NCBI GenBank assembly: GCA_002287035.1
Contig: NSKG01000004.1
Span: 310,001 to 374,000, forward strand
Length of the DNA stretch: 64,000 bases
Reading direction: 5' to 3'
Source: Pseudomonas sp. WN033
GTDB lineage: Bacteria; Pseudomonadota; Gammaproteobacteria; Pseudomonadales; Pseudomonadaceae
Shown: piece after piece, positions 1 to 10,542 of the stretch
How the letters are laid out: the number at the start of each line of letters is the position of its first letter
Numbering within the stretch: the stretch's first letter is position 1
Position numbers and translations under genes: made by a program
The notes under the pieces: model-generated
Database searches by the model: none
Told to the model about the DNA's origin: nothing
The model's input: the letters and a program-made list of their open reading frames with translations, nothing else

Positions 1-120
1 CTGCTGGCGGGCCATGACCTTGGCTGCTTCAAAGGAGTTGGGTGCGGCCTGGATGCTGGTGACGGCAAACACCAGGCAGGCGGCCAGCCCTGCCAGGGTA
101 ATACTGCATGATCTGAACAT
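1..120 (-). CDS. Secreted protein, N-terminal 40 residues only (possible endonuclease I-like)
   Basis: On the minus strand an ATG at 120 opens a frame that runs off the left edge with no stop. The 40 residues begin with a clear Sec signal peptide: Arg near the start, a hydrophobic core of Leu, Ala, Val and Phe, and an AxA-type cleavage site around residues 24-26. The mature start reads APNSFEAAKVMARQQ. That N-terminal SFxxAK pattern resembles periplasmic endonuclease I (EndA) proteins, whose diagnostic CGC motif would lie outside the window. The identity is therefore only a suggestion; the signal peptide and export are well supported. Confidence 0.6.
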   Translation of the reverse strand, partial: MFRSCSITLAGLAACLVFAVTSIQAAPNSFEAAKVMARQQ

Positions 121-267
121 TGAACGACTTGATGCAATGTGGATTCATTACCCTCGCGTGTCTACCCGAGGTGTTACGGACGCGGAGTGTACCTGAGTGA
201 TGGAGGCTTGTAGAGCAGTGCTTGTCGGCCTTAATTCATCGTGTGAATACGGCCCATCAGCGCCAAT

Positions 268-321
268 CGTTTCAAAACGTCGCGACTTTTGCGTAATGTA
301 TCGGTCCTCACGAACGGACCG
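268..321. promoter_or_regulatory. Two short palindromes upstream of the acyl-CoA dehydrogenase gene
   Basis: The gap 121-370 holds no gene. It contains an imperfect 12-bp palindrome, CGTTTCAAAACG (268-279), and a perfect 6-bp inverted repeat with an 8-base spacer, CGGTCC and GGACCG (302-321). The second lies 50-70 bases before the start codon and looks like an operator for a dimeric repressor, for example of the TetR type. No regulator gene is adjacent, so this is only a pattern. Confidence 0.25.
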
Positions 322-370
322 GTCAGTCATGCCGGGTCCCGCTTTTTTCACTGGCAGGAGGTAGGCTGCG

Positions 371-1594
371 ATGGCTTCTTTTGAAGGTATCAAGAAAGTT
401 GGCGTAATCGGCGCGGGCACCATGGGCCGCGGTATTGTTATGAACTTCATCAACGTCGGTTATCCGGTGGTCTGGCTGGATGTGAATGCTGAGATGCTGG
501 AGAAGGGCGTTGAGGAAATTCGCAATGTCTACAAGCGTTCGGTCGCCCAGCAGCGTTTCGATGAGGCCGAGGCTGAAGCTCGCGTAGCGCGTTTGAGCAC
601 TACCCAGAACTACGCCGATCTGGCGGACATGGATCTGGTAATCGAGGCTGTGTACGAGAACATGGACCTCAAGAAGAAGATCTTTGCTGAGCTGGATGCG
701 GCAGTAAAACCTGAAGCCATTCTGGCTTCAAATACCTCTTACCTTGATATCGACGAGATCGCATCGGCCACCAAACGCCCTGCTCAGGTGCTGGGTCTGC
801 ACTTCTTCAGCCCGGCGCATATCATGAAGCTGCTGGAAGTGGTGCGCGGCAAGGCGACCGATCCGAGCGTGCTGGAAGCCTGTCTGGCAGTGGGCCAGAA
901 GATCAAGAAAGAAGCGGTGCTGGCCGGCAACTGCCATGGCTTCATCGGCAACCGGATGCTGGAGAAGTATTCGCGCCAGTCCCGCGAAGTGGTCCTTGAG
1001 GGCGCTACGCCCTGGCAGGTTGATCAGGCTCTGCAGGGCTTCGGCATGGCCATGGGGCCGTACCGTATGTATGACGTGGTGGGTGTTGATCTGGGCTGGC
1101 GTTCGCGGCAACTGGCTGGTATCGGTCGTGGTGAGCCGATTGTCTGGTTGGATAACAAGCTCTGCGAAATGGGCCGTTTCGGCCAGAAGAGTGGTCACGG
1201 TTTCTATCAGTACGAGCCGGGCAGCCGTCAGGCAATTCATGATCCGGAAACCGATCTGATGGCCCGTGAAGTGGCCGAGGAAGCCGGTTATACCCCGCGT
1301 GAAGTGGGTGATGAGGAAATTGTGCGTCGCTGTATTCTGGCTCTGGTCAACGAAGGTGCGCGTATTCTTGATGAGGGCTTTGCCGAGAGCGCCGAGGATA
1401 TCGACCGGGTCTACCTGTTCGGCTATGGTTTCCCGGCAGAGCGCGGTGGCCCGATGGCCTACGCCGATAGCCTGGGGCTGGATGTGGTGCTCAAGGAAAT
1501 TCGTGAGCTGGAAGCGGCTCAAGGTGAGTTCTGGAAGCCGGCTGCCGGGCTGGTCAAGCTGGCTGAGCAGGGCGGCAAGTTCCGCAAGGCTTGA
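371..1594 (+). CDS. 3-hydroxyacyl-CoA dehydrogenase (FadB-type dehydrogenase half, stand-alone)
   Basis: This 407-residue protein should oxidise L-3-hydroxyacyl-CoA to 3-oxoacyl-CoA with NAD in fatty-acid beta-oxidation in the cytoplasm. The Rossmann nucleotide-binding loop GAGTMGRG lies at residues 14-21, and the catalytic-His motif LHFFSPAHIMKLLEVV is present. Two 3HCDH C-terminal helical domains follow (about 190-285 and 310-400), as in FadB, but the N-terminal enoyl-CoA hydratase domain is absent. A strong AGGAGG at 356-361 fixes the start. No thiolase or hydratase gene is adjacent, so its exact chain-length pathway cannot be told. It is transcribed towards the REP pair at 1600-1663 and is convergent with the DUF3108 gene. 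Confidence 0.9.
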   Translation: MASFEGIKKVGVIGAGTMGRGIVMNFINVGYPVVWLDVNAEMLEKGVEEIRNVYKRSVAQQRFDEAEAEARVARLSTTQNYADLADMDLVIEAVYENMDLKKKIFAELDAAVKPEAILASNTSYLDIDEIASATKRPAQVLGLHFFSPAHIMKLLEVVRGKATDPSVLEACLAVGQKIKKEAVLAGNCHGFIGNRMLEKYSRQSREVVLEGATPWQVDQALQGFGMAMGPYRMYDVVGVDLGWRSRQLAGIGRGEPIVWLDNKLCEMGRFGQKSGHGFYQYEPGSRQAIHDPETDLMAREVAEEAGYTPREVGDEEIVRRCILALVNEGARILDEGFAESAEDIDRVYLFGYGFPAERGGPMAYADSLGLDVVLKEIRELEAAQGEFWKPAAGLVKLAEQGGKFRKA

Positions 1595-1599
1595 TACCG

Positions 1600-1663
1600 T
1601 TCACGGCTGCGGACCGCTCCTGCCGGAGGTGATGTTCCGGTAGCAGCGGCCCGTGGCCGCGAA
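1600..1663. repeat. Inverted pair of REP-like palindromes (BIME-like)
   Basis: Two copies of a roughly 24-bp palindromic unit face each other between convergent genes. The right copy (1640-1663) begins GTAG and continues with an AGCGGCCCGTGGCCGCG hairpin. The left copy, read on the minus strand from 1623 to 1600, begins GCAG and continues AGCGGTCCGCAGCCGTG. CCGG flanks both heads. Related single copies occur at 10539-10562 and 29989-30012. Pseudomonas REPs with a GTAG or GTGG head are known to be mobilised by RAYT (TnpA-REP) proteins; no such gene is in the window. Confidence 0.7.
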
Positions 1664-1680
1664 ACGAATTCAGTTATGCA

Positions 1681-2421
1681 TCAATTGGCGCTGCCGACCA
1701 CCGGTTCGCCATTGATTCGGGCTTCTTCCAGCATGATCTGGTAATGCTGCCCGTCGGTTTCTGTCTGGCTCAGGCGTACCAGCAGATACTGGTAATCCTT
1801 GGCGAACCACAGGGTGGTCTGGCGCTTGGCGTCGGGTTCGCGTACCCGTTCGACCTCGACCGCGTTGAATCGGCCGGCCTGGGTTGAAACCTGCTTCTCT
1901 CCGACTACCCGGAAATGGTAGTCATCAATATCGTCACCTTCGACCACCCGGTAGTGCATCTCCTGCTTACCGGCCATCAGGTCGCGCTGTAGCGCCAGTT
2001 GGTAGGTGGTCTTGTCAAGCAAGCCGGGTTCGGCAGGCAGGGTGAAATCCTTATCTTTGTGTCTGCCCCGGATCTGCCCCTGGCTCCAGTCGAATTCCTG
2101 GGTGGTGACCCGGCTGCGTCCCAGGCCGCGCCGCTCATAGCGGTAGCTCAAGGGAAGCAGTTGGTCGCCTTCCAGGCGCAGGGTACTTTGCTCGGTCAGG
2201 CGAGCAACGAACATCCCGGCATTGAAGGTCAGGGTCCAGCTGCCGTCGGCGTTGGCGCTGAGGCTGTGGCTGGCCTCGCCATTGACCGGGATCTTCTTCA
2301 TATCGGCCGCATAGCTGGCACTGAACGGCAGCAGCGGTTGGGCCAGAGTGAGACTGCTGGTCAACAGCAAGGCCAGACCCAGCGAGCTTTTTAGTAAGTT
2401 GCGACAGTGAGCCTCATGCAT
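1681..2421 (-). CDS. DUF3108 periplasmic protein
   Basis: This protein of 246 residues has a signal peptide (hydrophobic core about 10-25, cleavage after LAQ near 28). The rest is a beta-rich domain of the DUF3108 family, with YERRGLGRSR and a DKTTYQLALQRD segment typical of that family. The function is unknown; family members are periplasmic and are found next to purN in Pseudomonas. The start codon lies within ATGCATGA, overlapping the purN stop by 8 bases, so it is translationally coupled to purN. The gene is the last of the leftward purM-purN-DUF3108 unit. Confidence 0.85.
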   Translation of the reverse strand: MHEAHCRNLLKSSLGLALLLTSSLTLAQPLLPFSASYAADMKKIPVNGEASHSLSANADGSWTLTFNAGMFVARLTEQSTLRLEGDQLLPLSYRYERRGLGRSRVTTQEFDWSQGQIRGRHKDKDFTLPAEPGLLDKTTYQLALQRDLMAGKQEMHYRVVEGDDIDDYHFRVVGEKQVSTQAGRFNAVEVERVREPDAKRQTTLWFAKDYQYLLVRLSQTETDGQHYQIMLEEARINGEPVVGSAN

Positions 2422-3091
2422 CGTTGGATTCCCTATGACTGAATTCGAAGTCTTCTAGTCTGAGTCCAGTGGCGGCAATCGGTTCCCCATCCAGGCAGGC
2501 GCGGCCGTCGATCAGGCGCAGTCGGCCTTCGATAAACCAGCGCATGGCCAATGGGTAGAGGCGGTGTTCGAGCCGGTGTACCCGCTCGGCCAGAGATTCG
2601 GGCGTATCGCCTGTCTCGATCGGAATGCGGCCCTGAACCACCAATGGGCCGCCGTCGAGTTCTTCGGTGACGAAGTGAATGGTGGCGCCATGCTCGTTGT
2701 CACCGGCCTCCAGTGCGCGCTGGTGGGTATGCAGCCCCTTGTATTTGGGCAGCAGGGACGGGTGGATGTTTAGCAGCCTGCCGGCGTAGTGATTGACGAA
2801 GCCAGGCGTCAGAATCCGCATGAAGCCGGCCAGCAGTATCAGGTCCGGGTTCAGTGCATCGATCTGCCGGATCAAGGTCTGGTCGAAACTGTCACGATCC
2901 GGATAGTCCCGATGGCTCAGGCTGAGTACGGCGATACCGGCCATGCGCGCACGCTCCAGACCGTAGGCCTCGGCCCGATTGGACACTACGCCGACGATGG
3001 ATCCGTCGGCGGGGTTGGTGCGCAGGTCGTCGATCAGCGCTTGCAAGTTGCTGCCTGATCCGGAGATCAGGACGACGATACGACAGCCCAC
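2414..3091 (-). CDS. purN: Phosphoribosylglycinamide formyltransferase 1 (GART)
   Basis: PurN transfers a formyl group from 10-formyltetrahydrofolate to glycinamide ribonucleotide, step three of purine synthesis. The phosphate-binding loop SGSGSNLQAL is at residues 10-19. The folate-site segment GFMRIL, the catalytic NIHPSLLP and the conserved ELDGG Asp loop are all present. The length of 225 is normal with a short C-terminal tail. The start codon is GTG at 3091, three bases after the purM stop, and the first residues MGCRIVVLISG align with the family. It is co-transcribed with purM upstream and the DUF3108 gene downstream. Confidence 0.95.
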   Translation of the reverse strand: MGCRIVVLISGSGSNLQALIDDLRTNPADGSIVGVVSNRAEAYGLERARMAGIAVLSLSHRDYPDRDSFDQTLIRQIDALNPDLILLAGFMRILTPGFVNHYAGRLLNIHPSLLPKYKGLHTHQRALEAGDNEHGATIHFVTEELDGGPLVVQGRIPIETGDTPESLAERVHRLEHRLYPLAMRWFIEGRLRLIDGRACLDGEPIAATGLRLEDFEFSHRESNDA

Positions 3092-3094
3092 GGA

Positions 3095-4156
3095 TCAGCG
3101 ACCGTTACGCAGAACCACGGGCTCACCGCCGTCGGCGGCTTCGATGTGACCAATCAGCCAAGGTTGTTCGCCAGCCTGCTCCAGAACCTTGAGGGCAGTG
3201 CTGAGCTGGTCCTGGCCGACACAGATGACCATGCCGACCCCACAGTTGAGCACGCGGTGCATTTCGGTTTCGTCGACGTTGCCTTGCTGCTGCAGCCAGT
3301 TGAATACCTCCGGACGCTGCCAACTGGCCAGATCGATGACTGCGCGGGCATCGGCAGGCAGAACGCGGGGAATATTCTCCAGCAGGCCGCCCCCGGTGAT
3401 GTGGGCCATGGCCTTGACTGCGCCGGTTTCACGAATCAACTGGAGCAGAGCCTTGACGTAGATGCGGGTCGGGGCCAGCAGCAGATCGCGCAGCGGCTGA
3501 CCGTCCAGCTCAAGCTGGGTAATGTCGGCGCCGGACACTTCGATGATTTTGCGAATCAGCGAGTAACCGTTGGAGTGCGGGCCGGATGAGGGCAGGGCGA
3601 TCAGCGCATCGCCAGTTTGCACTCGGCTGCCGTCGATGATTTCAGCCTTTTCCACCACGCCGACGCAGAAGCCGGCCAGGTCATAGTCCTCGCCCTCGTA
3701 CATGCCGGGCATTTCAGCGGTTTCGCCACCGACCAGCGCGCAGCCAGCCAGTTCGCAGCCGGCACCGATACCGGTGACCACCTGGGCGGCGATGTCGACA
3801 TTGAGTTTGCCGGTGGCATAGTAATCGAGAAAGAACAGCGGCTCGGCACCACAGACCACCAGGTCGTTGACACACATGGCCACCAGATCGATGCCGATGC
3901 TATCGTGCTTGCCCAGATCCATTGCCAGGCGCAGTTTGGTGCCCACGCCGTCGGTGCCGGAAACCAGTACCGGATGCTTGTAACCGGCAGGGATTTCGCA
4001 CAGCGCACCAAAGCCGCCCAGACCACCCATGACTTCCGGGCGGGCGGTGCGTTTGGCGACGTGCTTGATGCGGTCAACCAGAGCGTTACCGGCGTCGATG
4101 TCGACTCCGGCGTCCTTGTAGCTGATGGAGGGCTTGGAGGGCGATTGGTTGCTCAT
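3095..4156 (-). CDS. purM: Phosphoribosylformylglycinamidine cyclo-ligase (AIR synthetase)
   Basis: PurM closes the imidazole ring of FGAM to give AIR, using ATP (purine pathway step five). The 353-residue protein begins with [20 protein letters not shown], the classical PurM N-terminus. It carries the glycine-rich [11 protein letters not shown] segment, the GTDGVGTKL loop, [20 protein letters not shown], and the C-terminal [13 protein letters not shown] motif. It heads the leftward unit with purN. The 260-base region to the divergent DUF2066 gene must hold its promoter; a TATAGT-like -10 lies near 4200, but no convincing -35 is visible. Confidence 0.97.
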   Translation of the reverse strand: MSNQSPSKPSISYKDAGVDIDAGNALVDRIKHVAKRTARPEVMGGLGGFGALCEIPAGYKHPVLVSGTDGVGTKLRLAMDLGKHDSIGIDLVAMCVNDLVVCGAEPLFFLDYYATGKLNVDIAAQVVTGIGAGCELAGCALVGGETAEMPGMYEGEDYDLAGFCVGVVEKAEIIDGSRVQTGDALIALPSSGPHSNGYSLIRKIIEVSGADITQLELDGQPLRDLLLAPTRIYVKALLQLIRETGAVKAMAHITGGGLLENIPRVLPADARAVIDLASWQRPEVFNWLQQQGNVDETEMHRVLNCGVGMVICVGQDQLSTALKVLEQAGEQPWLIGHIEAADGGEPVVLRNGR

Positions 4157-4417
4157 GGGGAGTTCTCTGTACTCGAAAGGAATGCGGTGGACCGCCGGCT
4201 ACTATAAATAGCGCGATAGTGTACCAATTCGCGGGCCGCAGAACCATGCCAGCATGCCGCGGGTATTTTGATAATACGGCTTTGGTTGCCGCAGCTCCGG
4301 CGCTTGTTTAATGTATGCCATTTGGCGCGGCCTTTTGGTCGCGTACGCGTGCGCCCTTGAGCCGGCCTGAGCCGCGCTGGCGTCTGACGAACAGCTTTCT
4401 CCCGGAATGGAATACCC

Positions 4418-5554
4418 ATGCCTGTAATGCGTACCGCCCTGATGATCCTTGCTTTACTGGTGCCGGTTGGTGTGTCGGCAGCTGTGCTGGACGACCTGTA
4501 CAAGGTTGAAGTCCCCGGGGAGGAGGGGCAGTCCCGTGAGGACCAGATTCGACTGGCGGCGGCCATCGTATTGGAACGGTTGGCAGGCCCTGATCTGAAC
4601 CTGTCCAGGGCTCCCTTTGCCGAAGCGCTGGCAGAGCCCAGAAACCTTGTTCGCCGGACTGCTGCCGGTGCTGATGGGGTGGTTGATATCGAATTTGAGC
4701 CTTCTGCGCTGCGTGAACTGCTTACCCAGGCTGCTCTGCCAATGCTGGGTCGCAACCGGCCTGGTGTGTTGCTTTGGGGGGTCGAAGCCGGCGTCTTGGG
4801 TGATGAATTGCTGGTGCAGGGGGCGCCCTGGGCCGAGTTGCTGAATCAGGCCGCCCGTCAGCGCGCAGTGGCGCTGGATTTGCCGTTGGCCGATTTGCAG
4901 GATCGCAGCCAAGTGACCGAGAGTATGATTCGTGAGGCCAGTCAGGAGAGTCTGCTACAGGCCAGCGAGCGCTATCCCAGTGAGGCAGTGTTGGCTCTGG
5001 CTATTGCCCAGCAGGGTGAAACCTGGCAGTTGAACTGGACCCTGTGGCTGAACGAGCAGCGCGACAGTGGCCGGGTGAGTGATGCCGATCAGGCCCAGGC
5101 CGCCGACAGCCTGATGCGGGCGCTGGCGGCGGCGGTGTTCAAGCAATACGCGGTATCAGCCACCCCGGATGGTGAACTACAGGGCTGGACTCTGGTAGTC
5201 AACGGGATCAATGGTGTCAACGATTACGCCAGCCTGCAGCGGACTTTGCAGCAGCTGGGTGCCCAGGCGGCGCCGCGCCTGCTGTCTGTGCAGGGCGATC
5301 GTGCCGTGCTGGCGTTTGATTTCTCCGGCACCGAGGCTCAACTGGTTCGGCTGCTGGCCCTTGATCAGCGTTTGTTGCGGGTTTCGGCGCCCATAGCTGA
5401 GCCGCTCCCGCAAGCGGCCCCGCAGCCGACATCGCTGGATGAGCTTGAGCCAGTCGTCGAAACAGCCGCTGATGAGGCCGGGGAGACTGTTGTTGAAACT
5501 ACGACTCCGTCAGTGCGTAATGATCTGCGAACACTCTACTATCGCTGGCAATAA
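4418..5554 (+). CDS. DUF2066 domain-containing exported protein
   Basis: This protein of 378 residues has a cleavable signal peptide: MPVMRTALMILALLVPVG, with a cut after VSA near residue 22. The body matches the DUF2066 family found next to purM and hda in pseudomonads. The N-terminal half resembles a conserved VEVPGEEGQSREDQIRLA region. A central repeat-like beta domain contains GLNGVND- and LLSVQGD-type stretches. No catalytic residues are known for the family. It is divergent from purM and is followed 21 bases later by the perM-like gene, so it probably heads the DUF2066-perM-hda unit. Confidence 0.85.
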   Translation: MPVMRTALMILALLVPVGVSAAVLDDLYKVEVPGEEGQSREDQIRLAAAIVLERLAGPDLNLSRAPFAEALAEPRNLVRRTAAGADGVVDIEFEPSALRELLTQAALPMLGRNRPGVLLWGVEAGVLGDELLVQGAPWAELLNQAARQRAVALDLPLADLQDRSQVTESMIREASQESLLQASERYPSEAVLALAIAQQGETWQLNWTLWLNEQRDSGRVSDADQAQAADSLMRALAAAVFKQYAVSATPDGELQGWTLVVNGINGVNDYASLQRTLQQLGAQAAPRLLSVQGDRAVLAFDFSGTEAQLVRLLALDQRLLRVSAPIAEPLPQAAPQPTSLDELEPVVETAADEAGETVVETTTPSVRNDLRTLYYRWQ

Positions 5555-5575
5555 ATTCCGTCAAAGGATCATGAC

Positions 5576-6688
5576 ATGAACGTCGATTACCGCTGGTACT
5601 GGGCGGCAGGGCTGCTTGGGCTGGTACTGCTGGTTTATCTGTTGCAGCCCATTCTGTCGCCCTTTCTGATCGGTATGCTGCTGGCCTATCTGGGCGATCC
5701 TCTGGTGGATCGATTGGAGCGCAAGGGGATATCGCGGGTCTGGGGCGTTAGTTTGGTCTTCGCCCTGGCAACCTTCCTGCTGATCCTGATGTTGCTGATT
5801 CTGGTGCCTCTGCTGGGTAGTCAGATCGTTACCCTGAAGGATCAGGTGCCGGCGATGATCGAGTGGTTCAACAATACGGCACTGCCCTGGGTGCAAAGCA
5901 CGCTGAGAGTCTCGCTGAGCGATTTTCAGCTTGCTGATGTGCGCGAGACCCTTAAGGACAATCTCGGCCAGACTGGCGGCTTGCTGAGTGCGATTCTGGC
6001 CCAGGCTACGCGCTCGACCATGGCGCTGCTGACCTGGGTGGCCAATCTGGTGATGATCCCCGTGGTCGGTTTTTATCTGCTGCGTGACTGGGACCAGATC
6101 ATCATCCGCTGCCGCGAGCTGCTGCCACGTCATCGTGAGCCTCTGGTGGTGAAGCTGGTGAGTGAATGTGACGAGGTGCTCGGCGCCTTCATTCGTGGCC
6201 AGTTATTGGTGATGCTGGCGCTGGGCGTGATTTATTCGCTGGGGTTGTGGCTGGTTGGTCTGGAGCTGGCGCTGCTGATCGGAATGCTCGCGGGGTTGGC
6301 CAGTATCGTGCCGTACCTGGGATTCATCGTCGGCATCAGCGCGGCTCTGATTGCGGCTATTTTCCAGTTCGGGGACCTGTTCCACCTGGTTGCGGTGGTT
6401 GCGGTGTTCGGCATCGGGCAGGTCATAGAAAGCACTCTGTTAACCCCCTTGCTGGTTGGCGACCGGATCGGGTTGCATCCGGTTGCGGTGATTTTTGCGA
6501 TTCTGGCTGGCGGTCAATTGTTTGGTTTTGTCGGCATCCTGCTGGCTTTGCCGGTGGCTGCAGTGGTGATGGTCCTGCTGCGTCATGTGTATCAACAGTA
6601 TAAAGCCTCGGCCGCCTATGATCGGACCCTGCTTGAGTCCGCTCAGGCGGAGACCGATGAGGCGGCGAGTGAGGCGCGGGAGGAGTGA
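5576..6688 (+). CDS. AI-2E family transporter, PerM type (copy 1)
   Basis: An integral inner-membrane protein of 370 residues with about eight transmembrane segments (two at the N-terminus around 10-50, one at 60-80, the rest between 150 and 345). It carries the family signature near the C-terminus, around GQVIESTLLTPLLVGDRIGLHP. The family includes TqsA/YdgG and PerM, proposed exporters or permeases; the substrate here cannot be deduced. It precedes hda in the same order as in P. aeruginosa. A second family member lies at 31872-32957. The C-terminus ends in a short acidic cytoplasmic tail (QAETDEAASEAREE). Confidence 0.88.
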   Translation: MNVDYRWYWAAGLLGLVLLVYLLQPILSPFLIGMLLAYLGDPLVDRLERKGISRVWGVSLVFALATFLLILMLLILVPLLGSQIVTLKDQVPAMIEWFNNTALPWVQSTLRVSLSDFQLADVRETLKDNLGQTGGLLSAILAQATRSTMALLTWVANLVMIPVVGFYLLRDWDQIIIRCRELLPRHREPLVVKLVSECDEVLGAFIRGQLLVMLALGVIYSLGLWLVGLELALLIGMLAGLASIVPYLGFIVGISAALIAAIFQFGDLFHLVAVVAVFGIGQVIESTLLTPLLVGDRIGLHPVAVIFAILAGGQLFGFVGILLALPVAAVVMVLLRHVYQQYKASAAYDRTLLESAQAETDEAASEAREE

Positions 6689-7384
6689 TGGTGGGGCAAC
6701 CGGTACAGCTGCCACTGGGAATCAAACTGCGCGATGAGGCGACCTTTGCCAGTTACTATGCCGGTCCTAATGCGGGGGTGGTGGCGGCTTTGCAGATGCT
6801 GGCCGACCCGCAGCAGGAACTGGCTGAGCCTTGTGTCTATCTCTGGGGCGCTGAGGGCAGCGGGCGCTCACATCTGCTGCAGGCAGCTTGCCATCGCGCA
6901 GCTGAAGCCGGAGCCCTGGCCATGTATCTGCCGCTGGCGGATTTGCTTGAGCACGGTCCGAGCTTGCTGGAGGGGATGGAACAGGTTGAGCTGCTGTGTC
7001 TGGACCAGCTTGACAGTCTGGCTGGTCGAGCGGATTGGGAAGAAGCGCTGTTTCATCTCTACAACCGTTTGCGGGAAGCTGGCGGGCGCCTGTTGCTGGC
7101 GGCCGACGCGGCGCCCAGGGCCGTATCTTTTGGTTTGCCGGATCTGGTCTCACGGCTAGGCTGGGGGCTGGTCTATCAGTTGCAGAGCCTGGACGATCAG
7201 GACAAGCAGCAGATGCTCAAGCTGCGTGCCGAGCAGCGCGGGCTACAGCTTTCAGACGAGGTCGCGCGCTATATTCTCAGCCGCGGCGCTCGTGGCATGA
7301 GTGAGCTGTTCGACGCCTTGGAATTGCTGGACCAGGCTTCCTTGCAGGCCCAGCATCGGTTGACCATACCCTTTGTCAAACGGG

Positions 7385-7398
<14 letters not shown>
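6688..7398 (+). CDS. hda: DnaA regulatory inactivator Hda
   Basis: Hda is an AAA+ DnaA homologue that, with the DNA-loaded sliding clamp, stimulates ATP hydrolysis by DnaA and so limits re-initiation of replication. The 236-residue protein starts near a QPVQLPLGIKLRDEATFASY segment, and QxxLPL near the N-terminus is the clamp-binding motif. The ATP site (LWGAEGSGRSHLLQA) is about residues 52-66, and LLCLDQLDSL serves as Walker B. ATG 6688 overlaps the upstream TGA; a GTG at 6685 is possible but leaves no room for a ribosome site. The 3' end overlaps the convergent DUF2069 gene by 14 bases. Confidence 0.9.
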
Positions 7399-8761
<1,363 letters not shown>

Positions 8762-8851
8762 GGTGGTCTCCGTACTCGGTGGCGGTCGGCTGGCTAATGC
8801 CGAATATGGGGGGTATTCTAAGCGTTAATGCACGGGCTGTCAGGGAGCGTT

Positions 8852-10102
8852 ATGCCGCGTCAATTCAATCTGTTACTGCATTTTGGCCGCTATCTGGTCC
8901 GGCGGTTCGGTGAAGATAACTGCGCCAAGAATGCCGCTGCGCTTACCTACACAACGCTGTTTGCCGTCGTACCGGTGATGACCGTGACCTATGCGATGTT
9001 GGCGGCTATTCCTGCCTTCAATCAGGTCAGCGGTGAAATCGAAGAGTTCATTTTTCGCAATTTCGTACCCTCTACCGGTGAAACTTTGCGCGAGTATCTG
9101 GGGGAGTTTTCCCAGCAGGCCCGGCAGTTGACCGGGATCGGGGTAGCGCTGCTGATCGTTACGGCCTTTCTCATGCTGGTCAATATCGAGAAGGCCTTCA
9201 ATGCCATCTGGCGCATTCGTCAGCCGCGCCGGGGTGTCTCCAGTTTTCTGCTGTATTGGGCGGTCCTGAGTCTGGGACCTCTGCTGTTGGGGGCGGGGTT
9301 CGTGGTCAGTACCTACCTGACGTCTTTGTCGTTTCTGCGTGGTGAGGCGCCGCTGGCGTTAGCCTGGGGCTGGCTGCTGGGCTGGATTCCGCTGTTGCTG
9401 AGTGTGGCGGCCTTCACGCTGATTTATGTTGCGGTACCCAACACCCGGGTGCCGCTGCGCCATGGCCTGATCGGTGGGGCGTTGGTGGCGATACTGTTCG
9501 AGGCGGCCAAGGCCAGCTTTGCCCTGTATGTGGCGATGTTTCCCGGCTATCAGTTGATTTACGGTGCCTTTGCCGCCTTCCCGCTGTTTCTGCTGTGGAT
9601 CTATGTGAGCTGGTTGATCATCCTGTTTGGTGCTGAGCTGGTATGCAATCTGGGCAATAGCTCGGCCTGGCAGCGCCCGGCTTATCCGCGTCTGGTTAAT
9701 CTGTTGGGTATGCTGCAGGTATTTATTCAGGCTCAGCGCAGCGGGCAGGTTGTTGATCTGGGCAAGGTCAATGCAGCCGGCTGGGTAGTACATGAAGAGC
9801 TGTGGCTGCAATTGACCGACTGGCTGGAAAGCGAGCAAATCATCACCAAGGCCCAGCAGGGTGGCTATGTGTTGTGTCGTGATATGGCCGATATGGATAT
9901 GGCCGATCTGCTGAGCCGTTTGCCCGATGCATTGCCTAGTGTGGCACATCTGCCTGAGCGGCTGGAGGGCGATAACGGCTGGTATCTGGAGTTGCGTCAG
10001 GCCTTGCTGGCGCTGGAGGAGCAGCGGGCTGTCATTTTGCGAGGTAGTGTCAAGCACTGGTTGGGCCAGCCTTTGGCACTACCGGCTCGGGAGGATGCGT
10101 GA
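8852..10102 (+). CDS. YihY/BrkB family inner-membrane protein with C-terminal helix-turn-helix
   Basis: The 416-residue protein has six predicted membrane segments (between about residues 30 and 270). It carries the family motif AKNAAALTYTTLFAVVPVM near the N-terminus and FEAAKASFALYV with AAFPLFLLWIYVSW later. A soluble C-terminal region (about 285-410) looks like a winged-helix domain. The family was once wrongly called RNase BN; it has no known enzymatic role. ATG 8852 is chosen over 8828 because AGGGAG sits at 8842-8847 and family members start with MxxxFxxLLxFxxFL. A short duplication gives MADMDMADLL near residue 350. It overlaps the TlpA gene. Confidence 0.88.
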   Translation: MPRQFNLLLHFGRYLVRRFGEDNCAKNAAALTYTTLFAVVPVMTVTYAMLAAIPAFNQVSGEIEEFIFRNFVPSTGETLREYLGEFSQQARQLTGIGVALLIVTAFLMLVNIEKAFNAIWRIRQPRRGVSSFLLYWAVLSLGPLLLGAGFVVSTYLTSLSFLRGEAPLALAWGWLLGWIPLLLSVAAFTLIYVAVPNTRVPLRHGLIGGALVAILFEAAKASFALYVAMFPGYQLIYGAFAAFPLFLLWIYVSWLIILFGAELVCNLGNSSAWQRPAYPRLVNLLGMLQVFIQAQRSGQVVDLGKVNAAGWVVHEELWLQLTDWLESEQIITKAQQGGYVLCRDMADMDMADLLSRLPDALPSVAHLPERLEGDNGWYLELRQALLALEEQRAVILRGSVKHWLGQPLALPAREDA

Positions 10103-10542
10103 TGCGGGGATTGCTATTGATCGTGGTGCTGGCGCTGACGGGGTGTGGTGCCGAGTCCTGGCTCGATCACCGGGGGAATGCCTTTAGTCGGGCCGATATG
10201 GATGGGCGTTGGCTGGTGGTTAACTACTGGGCTGAATGGTGTGCGCCCTGTCTGGAGGAGTTGCCGGAGTTGAACGCGCTGGCTGAAGCTTACCCGCGGG
10301 TGATGGTGCTGGGGATTCATTTCGACCGGGCCGAGGGTGAAGCTCTGCGCGAGCTGAGTGAACACATGGGGATCGAGTTTCCGGTAATGGGGCATGATTT
10401 TGCCGAGGCTTACGGCCTGCCATTGCCGCAGGTGCTACCGACTACCTACATTCTCAATGGCCGTGGCCAGATCGTTCACAGCCTGCAGGGGCCGCAGGAT
10501 GAGGCCGGTCTGCTGGCGTTGTTGTCTGAGCCTGCCAGGTAG
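10102..10542 (+). CDS. TlpA-like thioredoxin-fold lipoprotein
   Basis: This protein of 146 residues starts with a lipoprotein signal (LIVVLALTGC, Cys about 14), so it is likely anchored in a membrane facing the periplasm. The redox motif WCAPC is at about residues 49-53 in a classical thioredoxin fold with a cis-Pro region LPQVLPTTY. It should be a thiol-disulfide oxidoreductase, perhaps for cytochrome c or envelope thiols. The start ATG overlaps the yihY stop (TGATG). The stop codon TAG lies inside the GTAG head of a REP-like element at 10539-10562. Confidence 0.88.
   Translation: MRGLLLIVVLALTGCGAESWLDHRGNAFSRADMDGRWLVVNYWAEWCAPCLEELPELNALAEAYPRVMVLGIHFDRAEGEALRELSEHMGIEFPVMGHDFAEAYGLPLPQVLPTTYILNGRGQIVHSLQGPQDEAGLLALLSEPAR

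Noticed and set aside
268..279. PsrA-type fatty-acid operator before the acyl-CoA dehydrogenase gene
   Set aside because: The palindrome CGTTTCAAAACG has the half-sites in the wrong order for the known PsrA motif.
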